From Cercospora beticola (taxonomy: Eukaryota > Ascomycota > Dothideomycetes > Mycosphaerellales > Mycosphaerellaceae), in NCBI RefSeq assembly GCF_033473495.1, contig NC_088937.1, positions 3,286,001 to 3,350,000 of the forward strand: a stretch of 64,000 bases of DNA, written 5' to 3'. The translations under genes and the position numbers were made by a program. Shown one piece after another: positions 43,570-54,078 of the stretch. The notes under the pieces were generated by a model. That model was not told the origin of the DNA. It saw nothing but the letters and a program-made list of their open reading frames with translations, and ran no database searches. Within the stretch, counting starts at the first letter, position 1. Each line of letters opens with the position of its first letter.

Positions 43570-45138
43570 CTAATCAAGCTCCATCTTTTGTTGTTGAGCT
43601 GCTCCATGTTGGAACTCGGTCCAATCCACCTTCTTGCCTTCGCCTGAGACTTTCGCATGCCTTTCCAACACCTCGTTCAGTCCTTGTCGCTGGATGCAAT
43701 TCTCAAACGCGAAACTCTTCGCGATCTCGTCCAGCTCCTCTAGGCTCAGGTCTTTGAAGAGCTCTGCAAATTCGTCGCTCAAACATCCGCTCATCCAAAG
43801 CTGATTGACCAGCCTTGTGATTTGACGTTCCGTGTTCCATGGCGTGGGATACATTTCCTTACTCTGCGGGATGTGCTTGTCAATGAAATCAACAAGAGGA
43901 AAGATAACATCCTCGACTTCCTTAGAGGGCCGACGACCCCACGCGTCAAGTTGCAATTGGCGTTTCTTCTCCAGGAATCCAGCGATACGCTTCATATAAG
44001 GCGATTCCGGATTCAAGTGGACCATTCCCTGCAGTCCAATATCTTTGAACAGCCAGATCGACCAATGGATTTGGTACTTGTCATAGATCTCTAATTGCTT
44101 GCTCAATAAGTTCGTCCGGGCAGCGTTGATGGCTTCATGGTCTTCATCCAGCTTCGGATCAGCATAGACAGGTCCAAACTCTCCATTCCAGACCGGAGAA
44201 CCATGTTGCCTCATGAACTCCGCCTTTCTCAGGAACTGGCTCTCCAACTGATGATCTTGCTCTTGCGCTCCAGTATACGTCTTGCCTTTCGGGAAGCCCA
44301 TCATACTGTAGTCATGCAAACCATACACAGTATTTGGAAGCACATGTTCGAAACACTTCCATTCCATCGCAAAGGTATTCCCATCCAACCACAGAATGTG
44401 CTCTGGATCAATCTTCCTCACTTCCTTTTCGATCCGATCATAGAAAGTTGGTAAGCGCCAATGTTCCGGATCACAAGGCTCATTGATCAGATTATATCCC
44501 GCGACCCACGGATTGTCCTTATAGCGCTTAGCGATCTCGCTCCAGAGCCAAATGACACGATCTTGGAAGTCTTTGTGTTCCCAGAAGGCAGCCCAGTTGG
44601 TCACATTGTCGGAATGCCAATCGCAATTCTGTCCTCCTGGCAGAGCGTGCAGATCCAAGATCGTGTAGATACCCTCTTTTGCACACAGCTCTACGACTCT
44701 GTCCAAGTGCTTGAAACCGCTTTCTTTGAGGACCCTCGGATCCATGTCGTCCTCGAAGTGGTGGTAGTTGAACGGTAGTCGAAGACAGTTCAATCCCTTC
44801 GAAGCGAAGAACTTCGCATCGGATTCTTGAAAGAAGTACGTAAGGAACATGTCGAAGAAACGTTCGTATTTCTCTTTTCCGAGGACTTTAAGCATTGATT
44901 TGCGATGCTGGGATTCGTGGCCTGGGTAGCCAGTGATGAACTAGGTAACTTCAGATAAGCCCATATTCCTCGGAACCGACTGCTTGAGACTTCGTTGTGA
45001 TGAAGTGATCGATGATGTAGGACATACATTTTCCATATTCATCCACCCACCCAATGCTGCGCCTCTGAGCACCACGGATTTCCCATCATTGCTTCCTACC
45101 ACTTGATCGCCTTGAACTTTCAAAATTCCAGTAGACAT
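43570..45138 (-). CDS. GH5 glycosidase, exo-beta-1,3-glucanase-like, intracellular
   Basis: Two exons on the minus strand, 45138-45028 and 44940-43570, with an 87-nt intron; 493 residues. N-terminal block VVLRGAALGGWMNMENFITG is the opening of a GH5 barrel of the glucan 1,3-beta-glucosidase type. Catalytic residues are visible: acid/base Glu191 in GYNLINEPCDPEH and nucleophile Glu291 in WNGEFGPVY. LRLPFNYHHFEDD and TILDLHALPGGQNCDWHSD are also family-like. There is no signal peptide, so the enzyme is predicted cytosolic, unlike secreted wall exoglucanases. It may act on glucosylated lipids or internal glucans (GH5 enzymes related to fungal sterylglucosidases/glucocerebrosidases are one alternative). 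The C-terminal 130 residues are helical and charged. Family certain, substrate open. Confidence 0.9.
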
Positions 45139-45581
45139 TGTTGTGTCGCGTGAGGTCCAATGCCTAGCTCGATAAATTCTTGGGTCAATCGGTGTCTCGC
45201 ATAGAAGGGCCAAATAATATGACGCGAGCAATGTTGCGATAGAACGAGAGTTAAGTGAGTACTTATCCTCGGTCTGGCAGCAATACTGCCTATAATTCTG
45301 GAGTTCACATGATGCAAATGCTCGAAATGCCGCGAAACAGCCTGTTCAATTGCAGTGCTGCAAAGATGAAAGGCGGAGAGCCGCTGTCTTGTAGTGGATT
45401 CCCCAAGCTCTTGGATGTGGGAAAGATGGGGTGCGACTTCAGGCTAAAATGGTGCTCCAGTGTGGCGGATGATCTTTCTACCACCCACAAATCCAAGCAT
45501 ACCAGCCCGTGTTGCCAGTATCGGGCGATGCGGTGATACTTGCTATGGATTGTTGCAAGCCCGGATGGATGCTGCTTTGGG
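45139..45581. other. GH5 promoter and RRN5 3' flank
   Basis: 443 bp between two minus-strand genes. No gene recognised. Confidence 0.5.
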
Positions 45582-47621
45582 TCAGTCGTCAATGCTGCCT
45601 TCGAGCGCTCCTTCCTCTCCATGATCGGACGGGCTCTCTTCTCCGCTTGCCTCGACTTCATCATGGTCTTCAATATGAGCATGAGTCGCATCAACGCCCA
45701 GAGCCTGGCCTAGATTCAATCGCTCGCGGACCTTCGTCTCAATCACTTGCCTGCGTTTGCGACGAGCTCGGCCTTCGACATCAGTTGCGCGGAAGTCTTC
45801 GCGGGTTGGGATCCCGCTCTCAGACTCCCATTCTGCCTGTATTTCGACTGAGTTGCGCCAATCTGCCTGCATCGTGCTGACAGCAGCTCCAGCCGGTATG
45901 GAGGGTGGCGGAACTTTCATAGTGCTCGTTTGTGCGAGACTCTCTGGCGGTGTCAAGCGAAGCAACTCCCAGAGTCGTCTCTGTTCACTTGCAGAATGCT
46001 GTAGGTCTACTGCGTCGGCATGCTCATCCTGAAGGTGAGAATAAACATCAGGACTGAGGGCGCGTTTGCGCTTCCGCGAGGAGCTGGATAGTGCCGATTT
46101 CTGCTTCGAGTCTTTGGACCGGCTCATCTCAGAGTCGCCGGATTGATCATGATCGTCTGTAAAAGCGTCGCTGTTGGCCATGAACTCGTCGATCTCCTCC
46201 TCGAAAACTTCCTGCTCGTCGACTTCGATGTCCGGCTGTACAATTTTGCCCTTATCACCAAGCTCGGCCTCTACCTCGTCATAGGTCAAGGCGTGTCCCG
46301 CTTTTGTACCAGGGCGGCCGTCATTATACTTCTTCGAGTCACTGTAGACGATCACGCGAGACCTACGCGGAATGAAAGCCCAATATTGCCGCCAATTTGG
46401 CCGCAGTCCAAGAACCTCAATTGCTGTGCGAACGTCGGTCTCCCTCACAGCAGGCAAAGGTGTCCATTCGGTCCGGGTTGAGTCGTGGGCTCTAAGTCGC
46501 GTCATGGCCTGGAAGATGCTGACCTGCACTAGTCGACGTGTCAAGCTAATGGCTATGGCTTGCAAATCGCCAAGAGCCCTCCTGAAAATGGCTGGTTCGT
46601 CGGCCACGTCTGTTACCAGATTAACATGGTGCCAGCTGAGATCTTCCTGCTCACCGTTGTTCATGAAGAGATTTCTGGATAGTTGGAGAAAAGCAGCTTG
46701 CCGGAGCAAAAAGGCTTGGTCTGAGCTTATAGAGTCGGCAGCATCAGTGTTAGATACATCATTGTTGGTCTCCGCCGCGTCTGCGATTGCCTGCTCATAA
46801 TTTTGTTCTTCCTGTTCGGCTGCTTCTGCATCGACTAACCAGTTTTCGTTGTACTTTTCGTGCTCCGCAGTTTGTTCATGCTTCTCAACGCGGGATGATA
46901 GGGTATCGGCAGCATTCTCCAATGCCGTTTCACAGTCAATTGAAATCTCTGCCGCAGCTGAGATGTCACCCAAAATGGCAGTTTTTCGTGGATCAGCTTT
47001 GTGCTGCACCGCAAGACCCTCTCGGAGCAACGAAGTGTAAAGTTGTATCTCAAACTGGCTTTTCGTATGCACGGAACGAGCCAGGCGAGGGAGATCACCA
47101 GAGCCGTGACGTTCAAGAGCTCGAAAAAGGGCATTCTTCTCACGCGCAGACCAAAAAGAAGCTTCGATCTGACTGCCGGTCAGAGCAAACTCAGAATTTG
47201 TCTCACGGCCACGTGCATCTGCGATCATATCATTGAGCAGATCGCGATACTCTGTTGTAAGCGAGCCGCCTACTTCTGATCGCGAGGATTGCGACTGCCA
47301 GTCTGGATCTCCGCTGCTTCGCCTACTGCTGGCCTGTCTTGAACGAGGTTGCTTCTGGCGGGGCTGCCTTGGGCGGGGTTGCCTCTCGCGGGACTGCCCT
47401 GTGCAGGCCTCGACCACGGTGTCTGGTTCTTGGGTGAGTCCGCGTGACGAGGCGCCTGATCGTTCTTGTGGGTCGACATTCTGTCGAGTCCCGCGTTCAG
47501 CTTGGTGATCTCTGCTGCTTTGCGTGTGGGCAGGAGTGCCTTGTCTTTCGCTGCCTGAGTCTGCGGAGTCGGAGTTCTGCTCGCTGTCGATATACTCGTC
47601 TTCTGATGTGTCGGCCGCCAT
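45582..47621 (-). CDS. RRN5: Rrn5-like Pol I upstream activation factor
   Basis: 679 residues, single exon, from the ATG at 47621. The N-terminal 120 residues are acidic, then Arg/Gln/Pro-repetitive (RQPRPRQPRQKQPRSRQ). A SANT/Myb-like domain lies at about residues 155-205 (ASFWSAREKNALFRALERHG, then LPRLARSVHTKSQFEI), the signature of Rrn5. The middle holds WTPLPAVRETDVRTAIEVLG and PNWRQYWAFIPRRSRVIVYS, followed by a strongly acidic stretch and basic KRKRALSPD. In yeast Rrn5 belongs to the upstream activation factor, with Rrn9, Rrn10, Uaf30 and histones, which commits ribosomal DNA promoters to RNA polymerase I in the nucleolus. The assignment rests on the SANT domain and overall layout; another SANT-domain nuclear protein is possible. 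A second Pol I factor (RRN7) lies 26 kb away. Confidence 0.78.
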   Translation of the reverse strand: MAADTSEDEYIDSEQNSDSADSGSERQGTPAHTQSSRDHQAERGTRQNVDPQERSGASSRGLTQEPDTVVEACTGQSRERQPRPRQPRQKQPRSRQASSRRSSGDPDWQSQSSRSEVGGSLTTEYRDLLNDMIADARGRETNSEFALTGSQIEASFWSAREKNALFRALERHGSGDLPRLARSVHTKSQFEIQLYTSLLREGLAVQHKADPRKTAILGDISAAAEISIDCETALENAADTLSSRVEKHEQTAEHEKYNENWLVDAEAAEQEEQNYEQAIADAAETNNDVSNTDAADSISSDQAFLLRQAAFLQLSRNLFMNNGEQEDLSWHHVNLVTDVADEPAIFRRALGDLQAIAISLTRRLVQVSIFQAMTRLRAHDSTRTEWTPLPAVRETDVRTAIEVLGLRPNWRQYWAFIPRRSRVIVYSDSKKYNDGRPGTKAGHALTYDEVEAELGDKGKIVQPDIEVDEQEVFEEEIDEFMANSDAFTDDHDQSGDSEMSRSKDSKQKSALSSSSRKRKRALSPDVYSHLQDEHADAVDLQHSASEQRRLWELLRLTPPESLAQTSTMKVPPPSIPAGAAVSTMQADWRNSVEIQAEWESESGIPTREDFRATDVEGRARRKRRQVIETKVRERLNLGQALGVDATHAHIEDHDEVEASGEESPSDHGEEGALEGSIDD

Positions 47622-49440
47622 CGCGGAGATGTCGCCACCGTCGTCTCAGCTCACATGGCGAGGACGATGTGCTGTGAGAATGGAAAGTTGTGCAACAGTC
47701 GGGCCCGACTTCTGTGATCCGACGCTGCCAAGACGGCGAAAGTCGTGGCGGATGAAGTCCAATCCCATCTCACTCTTCACGTCATGTTGTTGGTCTCTTG
47801 CAACATCAACATGATGAACACGAACATCAACACGAAGTGCACGGTCAACTACAGGCGAACGCGAACATGGTAAGATGCCGCTATCACAGTGCGTCTGCAC
47901 ATGGCAGTTGCTCTCAAGCGATGCAGCCAATCGCAACATCATCCGCAAGCATGAGCACCTGCCATTGTTTGCCCGGCTGCTTCTCGTAACTTTCTGAGTA
48001 CAGCGTACCCCACGAACATCGAGCATCAGTCCACAATCGAAACTGCCGCTCTATTCTTTCTCGAGCACCCAAGCGAAGCCGGCATGGGTGGGCGCATTCC
48101 CAGCAATCGCGTGAACTGCACGTGGAAACCGCCAAATCAACTGCCTCACTGCGTCATCACAATAGGTGCCGCACAATTGCACGACCGCCAACACAAGAAA
48201 GTTACGATAGTACCCTAGGGCTACACAGGGCAGAACATCGCTTCATGCCACCGTACAGCCACTCTCCTGGGGAATTTCTCCATATCCGGATCGTGGGCCT
48301 TCTGATTTTCCTGTTCAGGTGATCCGCCGAGAGTTATGCTTTGACAAGACGCTGGTATTCCTACACAGCCTTGAGTCGGCCCAACTTTCGGCGCAATTGC
48401 TTTCGCTACTCCGCTCTCGAATTCATTTTACGGACATCGACAGATGTGCGCGAGGTCGGGCACGTACTGATGCTGCTCGAAGAGCGGTACGCCTTTGCCG
48501 AAGCGGAACATCAGGAGTCATAGCAATCATAACCGGTTGACACATTCTCAGCGCCCTTCCGCGGAAATCAGTACGCCACACTGCCAACTACCACGCCGCT
48601 TCCGATGACTGAACCCTCAGCTTCGTGGAGTGTACCCAATCAATTTCCTCATGCGGTTCAATTGTCAAAAGTTTAAAATCATGCTGTTGCCACTGACCGA
48701 TCCATGTGTTACTTCTTCATCCCTGGACTGTTTGTTCATCGGCCTGAGTAGACTTGCATCTACGCGAGCAAGATCGAGCATTTACTGCATGTCGCCTTGT
48801 CGGAATTAAGCTTCCGCCGAAGCTTGAGCACCGTCAAAAAGCGCATCTATCTGGGAACCCTTGCCCACAGCAGGAACAGGTTCTTGTATGTTGTGGAGCT
48901 CACTAAGTATCAGATGACTAATGGTCAGTGAGTAACATTCCCATCCACTGAGATGGACCAAATGGAAGACGAAGAACGAGATTAGCGCGGAGTGCCACAG
49001 CCTCAATAAAGTCATTCATAGGGATCAAAGTGAACGATAATGGCTTGGCTATGAAAAGATAACAAATCCCACTCGGTTGCGGTGGAGAGGTGTTGCTGCA
49101 GTGGTGTTATACTTCCTGGCATTAGGCAAATATCGACCCCGAACAGTGACCGGCCACGAAGAGCCAGTAAAAAAATGCGAAGGCGCAGCCGAACAACATG
49201 CGCTCATCCTGCAATCACCTGGCTTGGGCCGGCAGTACAAGCAGTACGTAACGAATATTCCAGACTCTGTTCATGGGGCTAGCATGGCTACCATACATGC
49301 TTGGCAATAGTTGGTTCGACGAGAGCACTGAGCACCCCATGGTATAAAGGAAGCAAACCGTCCTGCTGTTGAACGAGCCTTCGAACTTGCAAGATCACCA
49401 ACAGCTCCGAAGCACCTCAATTACTGTCTGCTGTTCCACG
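47622..49440. other. 1.8 kb divergent intergenic
   Basis: Between RRN5 (minus) and a secreted-protein gene (plus). No gene recognised: frames up to 126 codons occur on both strands without domains. The right end carries a TATA box for the secreted-protein gene. GAACATCAACA-type direct repeats occur near 47790-47830. Confidence 0.5.
49343..49348 (+). promoter_or_regulatory. TATA box of secreted-protein gene
   Basis: TATAAA 93-98 bp upstream of the ATG at 49441. Sequence and spacing suit a strong inducible promoter. Confidence 0.6.
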
Positions 49441-50386
49441 ATGCATCTCAAGGCAGTTGTCTCAGTTGGGCTCAGTATGCTGCTGGCCCAGGCGATGGCC
49501 TTGCCTCAGCCTCATCTTCAGAATGTATGTACATGCATCGACATCGACAATCATGACGCAGTTCACTGACGATAATGCTCAGGGTATCCTCTTGAGCACT
49601 CGTGACGACACAGTCGCTGCACAACCCGCGCAAGATCAAGCCCAAAATCAACAAGCTGAAGCAAACGTTCAAGCTGCTCAGGCACAGCAGGCGGATTCGA
49701 ACAAGCAAGTCGATCAAACTGAGGCCACCGCACAGAACGCCCAAGCTGATGCAGCAAAGGCTGCCGCCCCTGCTGCAGATGCAGCCCAGAATCAGCCGCA
49801 ACAGAATGACGCAGCGCAGCCAGGTATCAGTAATCTCTTCGGCTCATTCTTGGGCGGAAACGGAGCCAAAGGTGGCGGAAGTGGAATCTCCATCCCTTTC
49901 CTTGGATCATCATCGGGCATGGGGTCCGGCGGGAAACCAGCATCATCACCATCACAGTCATTCTTCGGCGGTCTTTCGGGCTTGGTAGATGCAGCAAGTA
50001 AGATCAAACCTCCTGATAATAAACCAGACGACTCCTGGAAAAAAGCTATTGAGGACTGGGAGAAAGCGTTGCAAGGCAAGAAAGACGACGATAAAGATGC
50101 CTGGACGAAATGGTACGAAGACTATCAGAAGCAGTGGAAGGACTATTACGACAAGCTGTATGGCAAGAAAGACGACGACGACAAGAACCCCTACGAAGAT
50201 TATGAGAAAGCCTTCAAGGCCTGGAAGAAAGCGTACGAGGGCGGCGGCGACGACGATGAAGGCGGCAGCATTGATGGCAACACTTTGAAGTTCAAGATTA
50301 AAGATCTCGAGTTTTCGTGCTATTGGTATGTGCCGTATCCGGGCAATGCTCAGCTGAACTGCAACTACTACTACAACTACACGTAG
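49441..50386 (+). CDS. secreted Ala/Gln-rich, Lys/Asp-rich protein
   Basis: Two exons, 49441-49524 and 49583-50386, with a 58-nt intron (GTATGT..GCTCAG); 295 residues. The first exon is essentially the signal peptide (MHLKAVVSVGLSMLLAQAMA). The mature protein has four parts: an Ala/Gln-rich stretch (QNQQAEANVQAAQAQQ and so on, residues about 45-105); a Gly/Ser-rich segment; a tract with Trp/Tyr at regular spacing and repeated GKKDDD blocks (WEKALQGKKDDDKDAW, YDKLYGKKDDDDKNPYEDY; about 195-260); and a short C-terminal domain with two cysteines (FSCYWYVPYPGNAQLNCNYY) that probably forms one disulfide. I recognise no family. Low complexity, secretion and a TATA box suggest a wall-associated or effector-like protein; this is inference. 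Reading without splicing would start at a wrong frame and lose the signal peptide. Confidence 0.75.
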
Positions 50387-50791
50387 TGCGAAGGAATCTG
50401 CAGATGGCCTCTAGCACAGGGTGGGTTCTTGGCATGAAGATGAAGGGATTTTCATTTTTGCATTGCATCGTCATGTCGAACGAAACAATGGGCACTGTCG
50501 TTTGCATCGGGTTAGACACAGCACATTCGTTTGCAGTGGGATGTACGCAGCACAGTCGTTAGAGTATATATGATGATGAACATAATGATTGACGAGATGA
50601 GTTGCAAAATTGAGTTGCTCTGGAAGATCACGTTGGAGTTCGTAAATTGCTTCGCGAAGGTGGCAAAAGTCGTGTCTGGTGACAGCCTCGCACTTGCCTC
50701 TGCTGCATCAGCTTCTGTCACGTCGTCCAACATACTCCTTGTTCTGTCATTGCAACCTTCGTTTTAGGCTGCGCCTTTCATCACTTGGCCG
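50387..50791. other. intergenic, secreted-protein 3' end to IRC3
   Basis: 405 bp with no gene recognised; holds the 3' flank of the secreted-protein gene and the IRC3 promoter. Confidence 0.5.
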
Positions 50792-52869
50792 ATGCGTATC
50801 GCGCGGTGTACAGTTCGAAATATACATCTAGGACTTCTAAGACGAACATCGCCCGTTCCACGATACATCCTTCTCCAGTTCTCGCAAACGCCTCCTCACT
50901 CAACAAGATGGGCTAGGCATTTCGCGTCCTCATCGCGAAGATGGCAGACGCAACCGCAAAAGGTGCAGCTCCGGCCGTATCAACAGGAGAGCATCCAGTC
51001 TGTCCTGGAGTACATTGCCAAAGGCGAAAAAAGGCTGGCAATCTCGCTAGCCACAGGGAGTGGCAAGACGGTATGCAAGTATGGAAGCATTGAAGCTTCA
51101 TCACTGACTATGTTTACCAGGTCATCTTCAGTCACTTGATAGCCCAAGTCCCGTCTCCCACCACTGATGCGACGCAGACTCTCATCCTTGCTCACAGGCG
51201 GGAGCTTGTCGAGCAAGCAGCGCGCCACTGCCAGAACTTATACTCGGACAAGACAGTCGAGATCGAAATGGCGAATAGACACGCCTCCGGTCTCGCGGAT
51301 ATTACTGTCGCGTCCGTTCAGAGTTTGACGCGAGGTGCAAGGTTAATGAACTACGACCCGGATCGGTTCAAACTCGTGTTGGTCGACGAGGCTCATCACA
51401 TCGTGGCGTCCGGATATATGGATGTTCTTCGACATTTTCGCCTCGCGGATGCTGCTGAATATGGACCTGCTTGCCTTGTTGGAGTATCGGCGACGCTCTC
51501 ACGACACGATGGAATGCGGCTTGGCGCGGCGATAGATCACATTGTCTACCACAAAGATTATCTGGATATGATCGAGGATCAATGGCTGTCGAATTTGCTT
51601 TTCACGACTGTCCAGTCTGAAGCCAAGCTCGATAATGTCAAGACGCAATCACATGGCGACTTTCAGACTGGAGCTCTTTCCAAGGCTGTCAACAATGATG
51701 TTACCAACTCTATCACAGTCCGCGCGTGGATGACCAAGGCAAAGGATCGAAAGTCTACTCTCGTATTCTGCGTGGACCTTGCGCACGTCGCAGCCTTGAC
51801 AGCGACGTTTCGCGCACATGGTATAGATGCTCGTTTCGTCACAAGCGACACGCCCACCAAAGTTCGGGACGAGCGGCTGGAAGCGTTCAAGAATGGCGAG
51901 TTTCCCGTACTCTTGAACTGCGGCATCTACACTGAAGGAACTGACATCCAGAACATTGACTGCATCGTCCTCGCACGACCTACTCAATCACGCAACTTGC
52001 TCATGCAAATGATTGGACGAGGCCTGAGGTTACATCCAGACAAGGAGAATTGTCATGTGATTGACATGGTAGCCTCACTGGAGACGGGCATCGTATCTTC
52101 ACCAACCTTATTCGGGTTGGATTCGGATGCACTACTGAACGAAGCTCAGGGCAAGGATCTCAAAGCTGCTAAAGAGCGTCGGCAGAAGGAACGGGAACGC
52201 GAAGACCAGGCAGCGACGGCGACTGCCAATAATCAGTTGATCGAGCTACAGGGCAATGTCACGTTTACGGATTATGACAATGTCAATGACTTGATTGACG
52301 ACACTGCAGGAGAACGCCACGTTCGACAGCTCTCGAGAAATGCTTGGGTGCAGATCAGTGATGAGAAGTATATCCTTTCGAACCAGGACGGAAGCTTCAT
52401 CAGGATCCAACGAGGAGATGGAGACGCAGATGCGGACCACTTTGTCGTGACATATACCAGGAAAGTCGCAGGATCCGAAGGCACTAATAGCAAGATCCTC
52501 GCTCGGCCAAGAAATATCGCAAAAGCCTCGACATTTGAAGATGCGGTTCGTGCGGCCGACACGTTTGTCAGCAAGATCTTCCCGTTTGAGTTCATTGCGC
52601 ACTCTGCTCGATGGAGGAGAGCGCCGGCATCGAGTGGGCAGATTGATTTCTTGAACAAATACCGCTCGAAGGACGAAAAGTTGGAATATGGTTCGATCAC
52701 GAAAGGGAGGGCTGGAGACCGGATTACCAAGTTGAGGCATGGTGCAAAGGGAAGCTTTAATCGACATGTTGCGCGGAAGAGGAGTGCCGTGAAGGTGCAG
52801 AAGAAGAAGGCGGCGTGGAAGGAGAGGCTTGACAAGAGTCAAGTAAGAGTTGGGAAGGTGATCAATTGA
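50792..52869 (+). CDS. IRC3: mitochondrial DNA helicase Irc3
   Basis: Two exons, 50792-51070 and 51121-52869, with a 50-nt intron; 675 residues. An Arg-rich, acid-poor N terminus ([20 protein letters not shown]) is a mitochondrial targeting sequence. Superfamily 2 motifs are in order: Q-like [10 protein letters not shown], Walker A ATGSGKT (ends at Thr93, exactly at the intron), motif Ia [13 protein letters not shown], Walker B VDEAHH (Asp182-His185), motif [14 protein letters not shown], motif [17 protein letters not shown], and motif [15 protein letters not shown]. In yeast Irc3 unwinds branched DNA and helps keep mitochondrial DNA stable. The second half (residues 370-675) is specific to the Irc3 group, with a basic, Lys-rich end. 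Codon use and length fit. The second exon alone looks like a complete frame but lacks the ATP-binding loop. Confidence 0.92.
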
Positions 52870-52933
52870 CGGGTGTACGCTTTGTGCACGATGTAATGAT
52901 GTGCACACAGGGTATCTTACGCGTACAGTGCGT

Positions 52934-53383
52934 TCAGTAATCTTTCTGGTCGTCCATCGGAACGAATTCGAAGGACGCAGCGGCAGTTTCTGGCTGAAGC
53001 ACAGTGTTGCACAACGCGAGTTTGCCAATGCCAGACACGTTGTACAAAGATCTGCCAAGTAAAGTTTTGATGGTCGCAAGCTGTGCAAGCCTTTTGGACA
53101 ATTCCTTGATTTTTCGACGCGTTTTCTGCACGACATGCATCCTGGAAACCATTGGCGCGGTGACTGGCTCCGGTGAATGTTTGCATTAGCCGCGAACGAT
53201 ATCTCTTGCTGCTCGCAGCAAACTGCAATACGTTTCTGAAGACTCGACAACGACAGTATGGCCGTATACTAGCGTCCCTTGCGTGAATTGGTGAGACCGA
53301 TGCGCCGCAAAACGTGCATCGACGGTGGCTGAACGGCTGCCATACATAGATGGCTTAGACTTTCGGCGTGCATTGCGGCTCAT
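52934..53383 (-). CDS. possible small basic protein (two exons)
   Basis: Proposed exons 53383-53232 and 53141-52934 (minus) joined over a 90-nt intron (GTATTG..TTTCCAG, branch GGCTAAT), giving 119 residues. The first exon reads MSRNARRKSKPSMYG and FTQGTLVYGHTVVVESSET; the second reads VVQKTRRKIKELSKRLAQLA and ends PMDDQKDY. The second exon has clear helix-like composition, and the splice phase fits. No family recognised. An in-frame extension upstream to 53479 exists, so the start may lie further out. The product would be basic and could be nuclear or mitochondrial. It overlaps no other call. Moderate to low confidence; transcript data would settle it. Confidence 0.4.
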
Positions 53384-54078
53384 AGCTCCCACAGCTGGCC
53401 TGGGGATAGCTCCTGTACCTTTCCCATGAGAGCTGACGCGTTGCAGCTTGGCGCGAAGATCGCGCGCGTGAACGATCACCAGAATGTCTGGAGCCCATTG
53501 GCGTCAGTAACCCCGGTGTAGGGGTGGAGCGGCGGAACGCGGTGTGGGAGGAGGAGGAAGGAGAAGCGGAGGTTTCGCGAACGAACCGTGGATCGGTCGG
53601 CGATCTGAGCATAAGTTTTTAAAGAAATTAGCTCTCCGCGTGCACTTACCGTGCATTTGGGCCAGCACCAGCAGCAGAAGCTCCCGCGGTGCACAATTCG
53701 TGAGAGCTTCTGCGCAACGCCATATGTGACAGCGTCGTGCAACATCGGTCTCATGATAAGACATTCAAACAGCATCGATTCCTGCCAACACGACCAGCAT
53801 TTTCATGTCGCCATCGACGCCGTTGCGGAGCCGAAGGTGATTCGGACAAGCAACTATCGAATGCACGGTGGATCTGTGACGGACTTGCGGCGCTACCTTC
53901 CCTCTCTTAGCGAGAACGCCTCCCCTGCCTCTTGCGATTCCTCCTCGCGATAGAGAGTCCACCACGCCGCACCCCAACACCACCACCACACCTCGTCTGT
54001 CGTTACAGAGCCCTCTGCCGGACCACGGGACCCCGTGTGCACGAATGCGACGCTGACCTGCAGCCGGCGGAGCTTTCA
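53384..54078. other. upstream region of BST1
   Basis: Holds the BST1 promoter and leader and possibly the start of the small minus-strand gene. Frames on both strands have no domain. The BST1 frame is open back to 53932 but without a convincing start. Confidence 0.45.

Noticed and set aside
46143..46800. plus frames of 112 and 142 codons within RRN5
   Set aside because: Antisense to a continuous 679-residue frame with a SANT domain.
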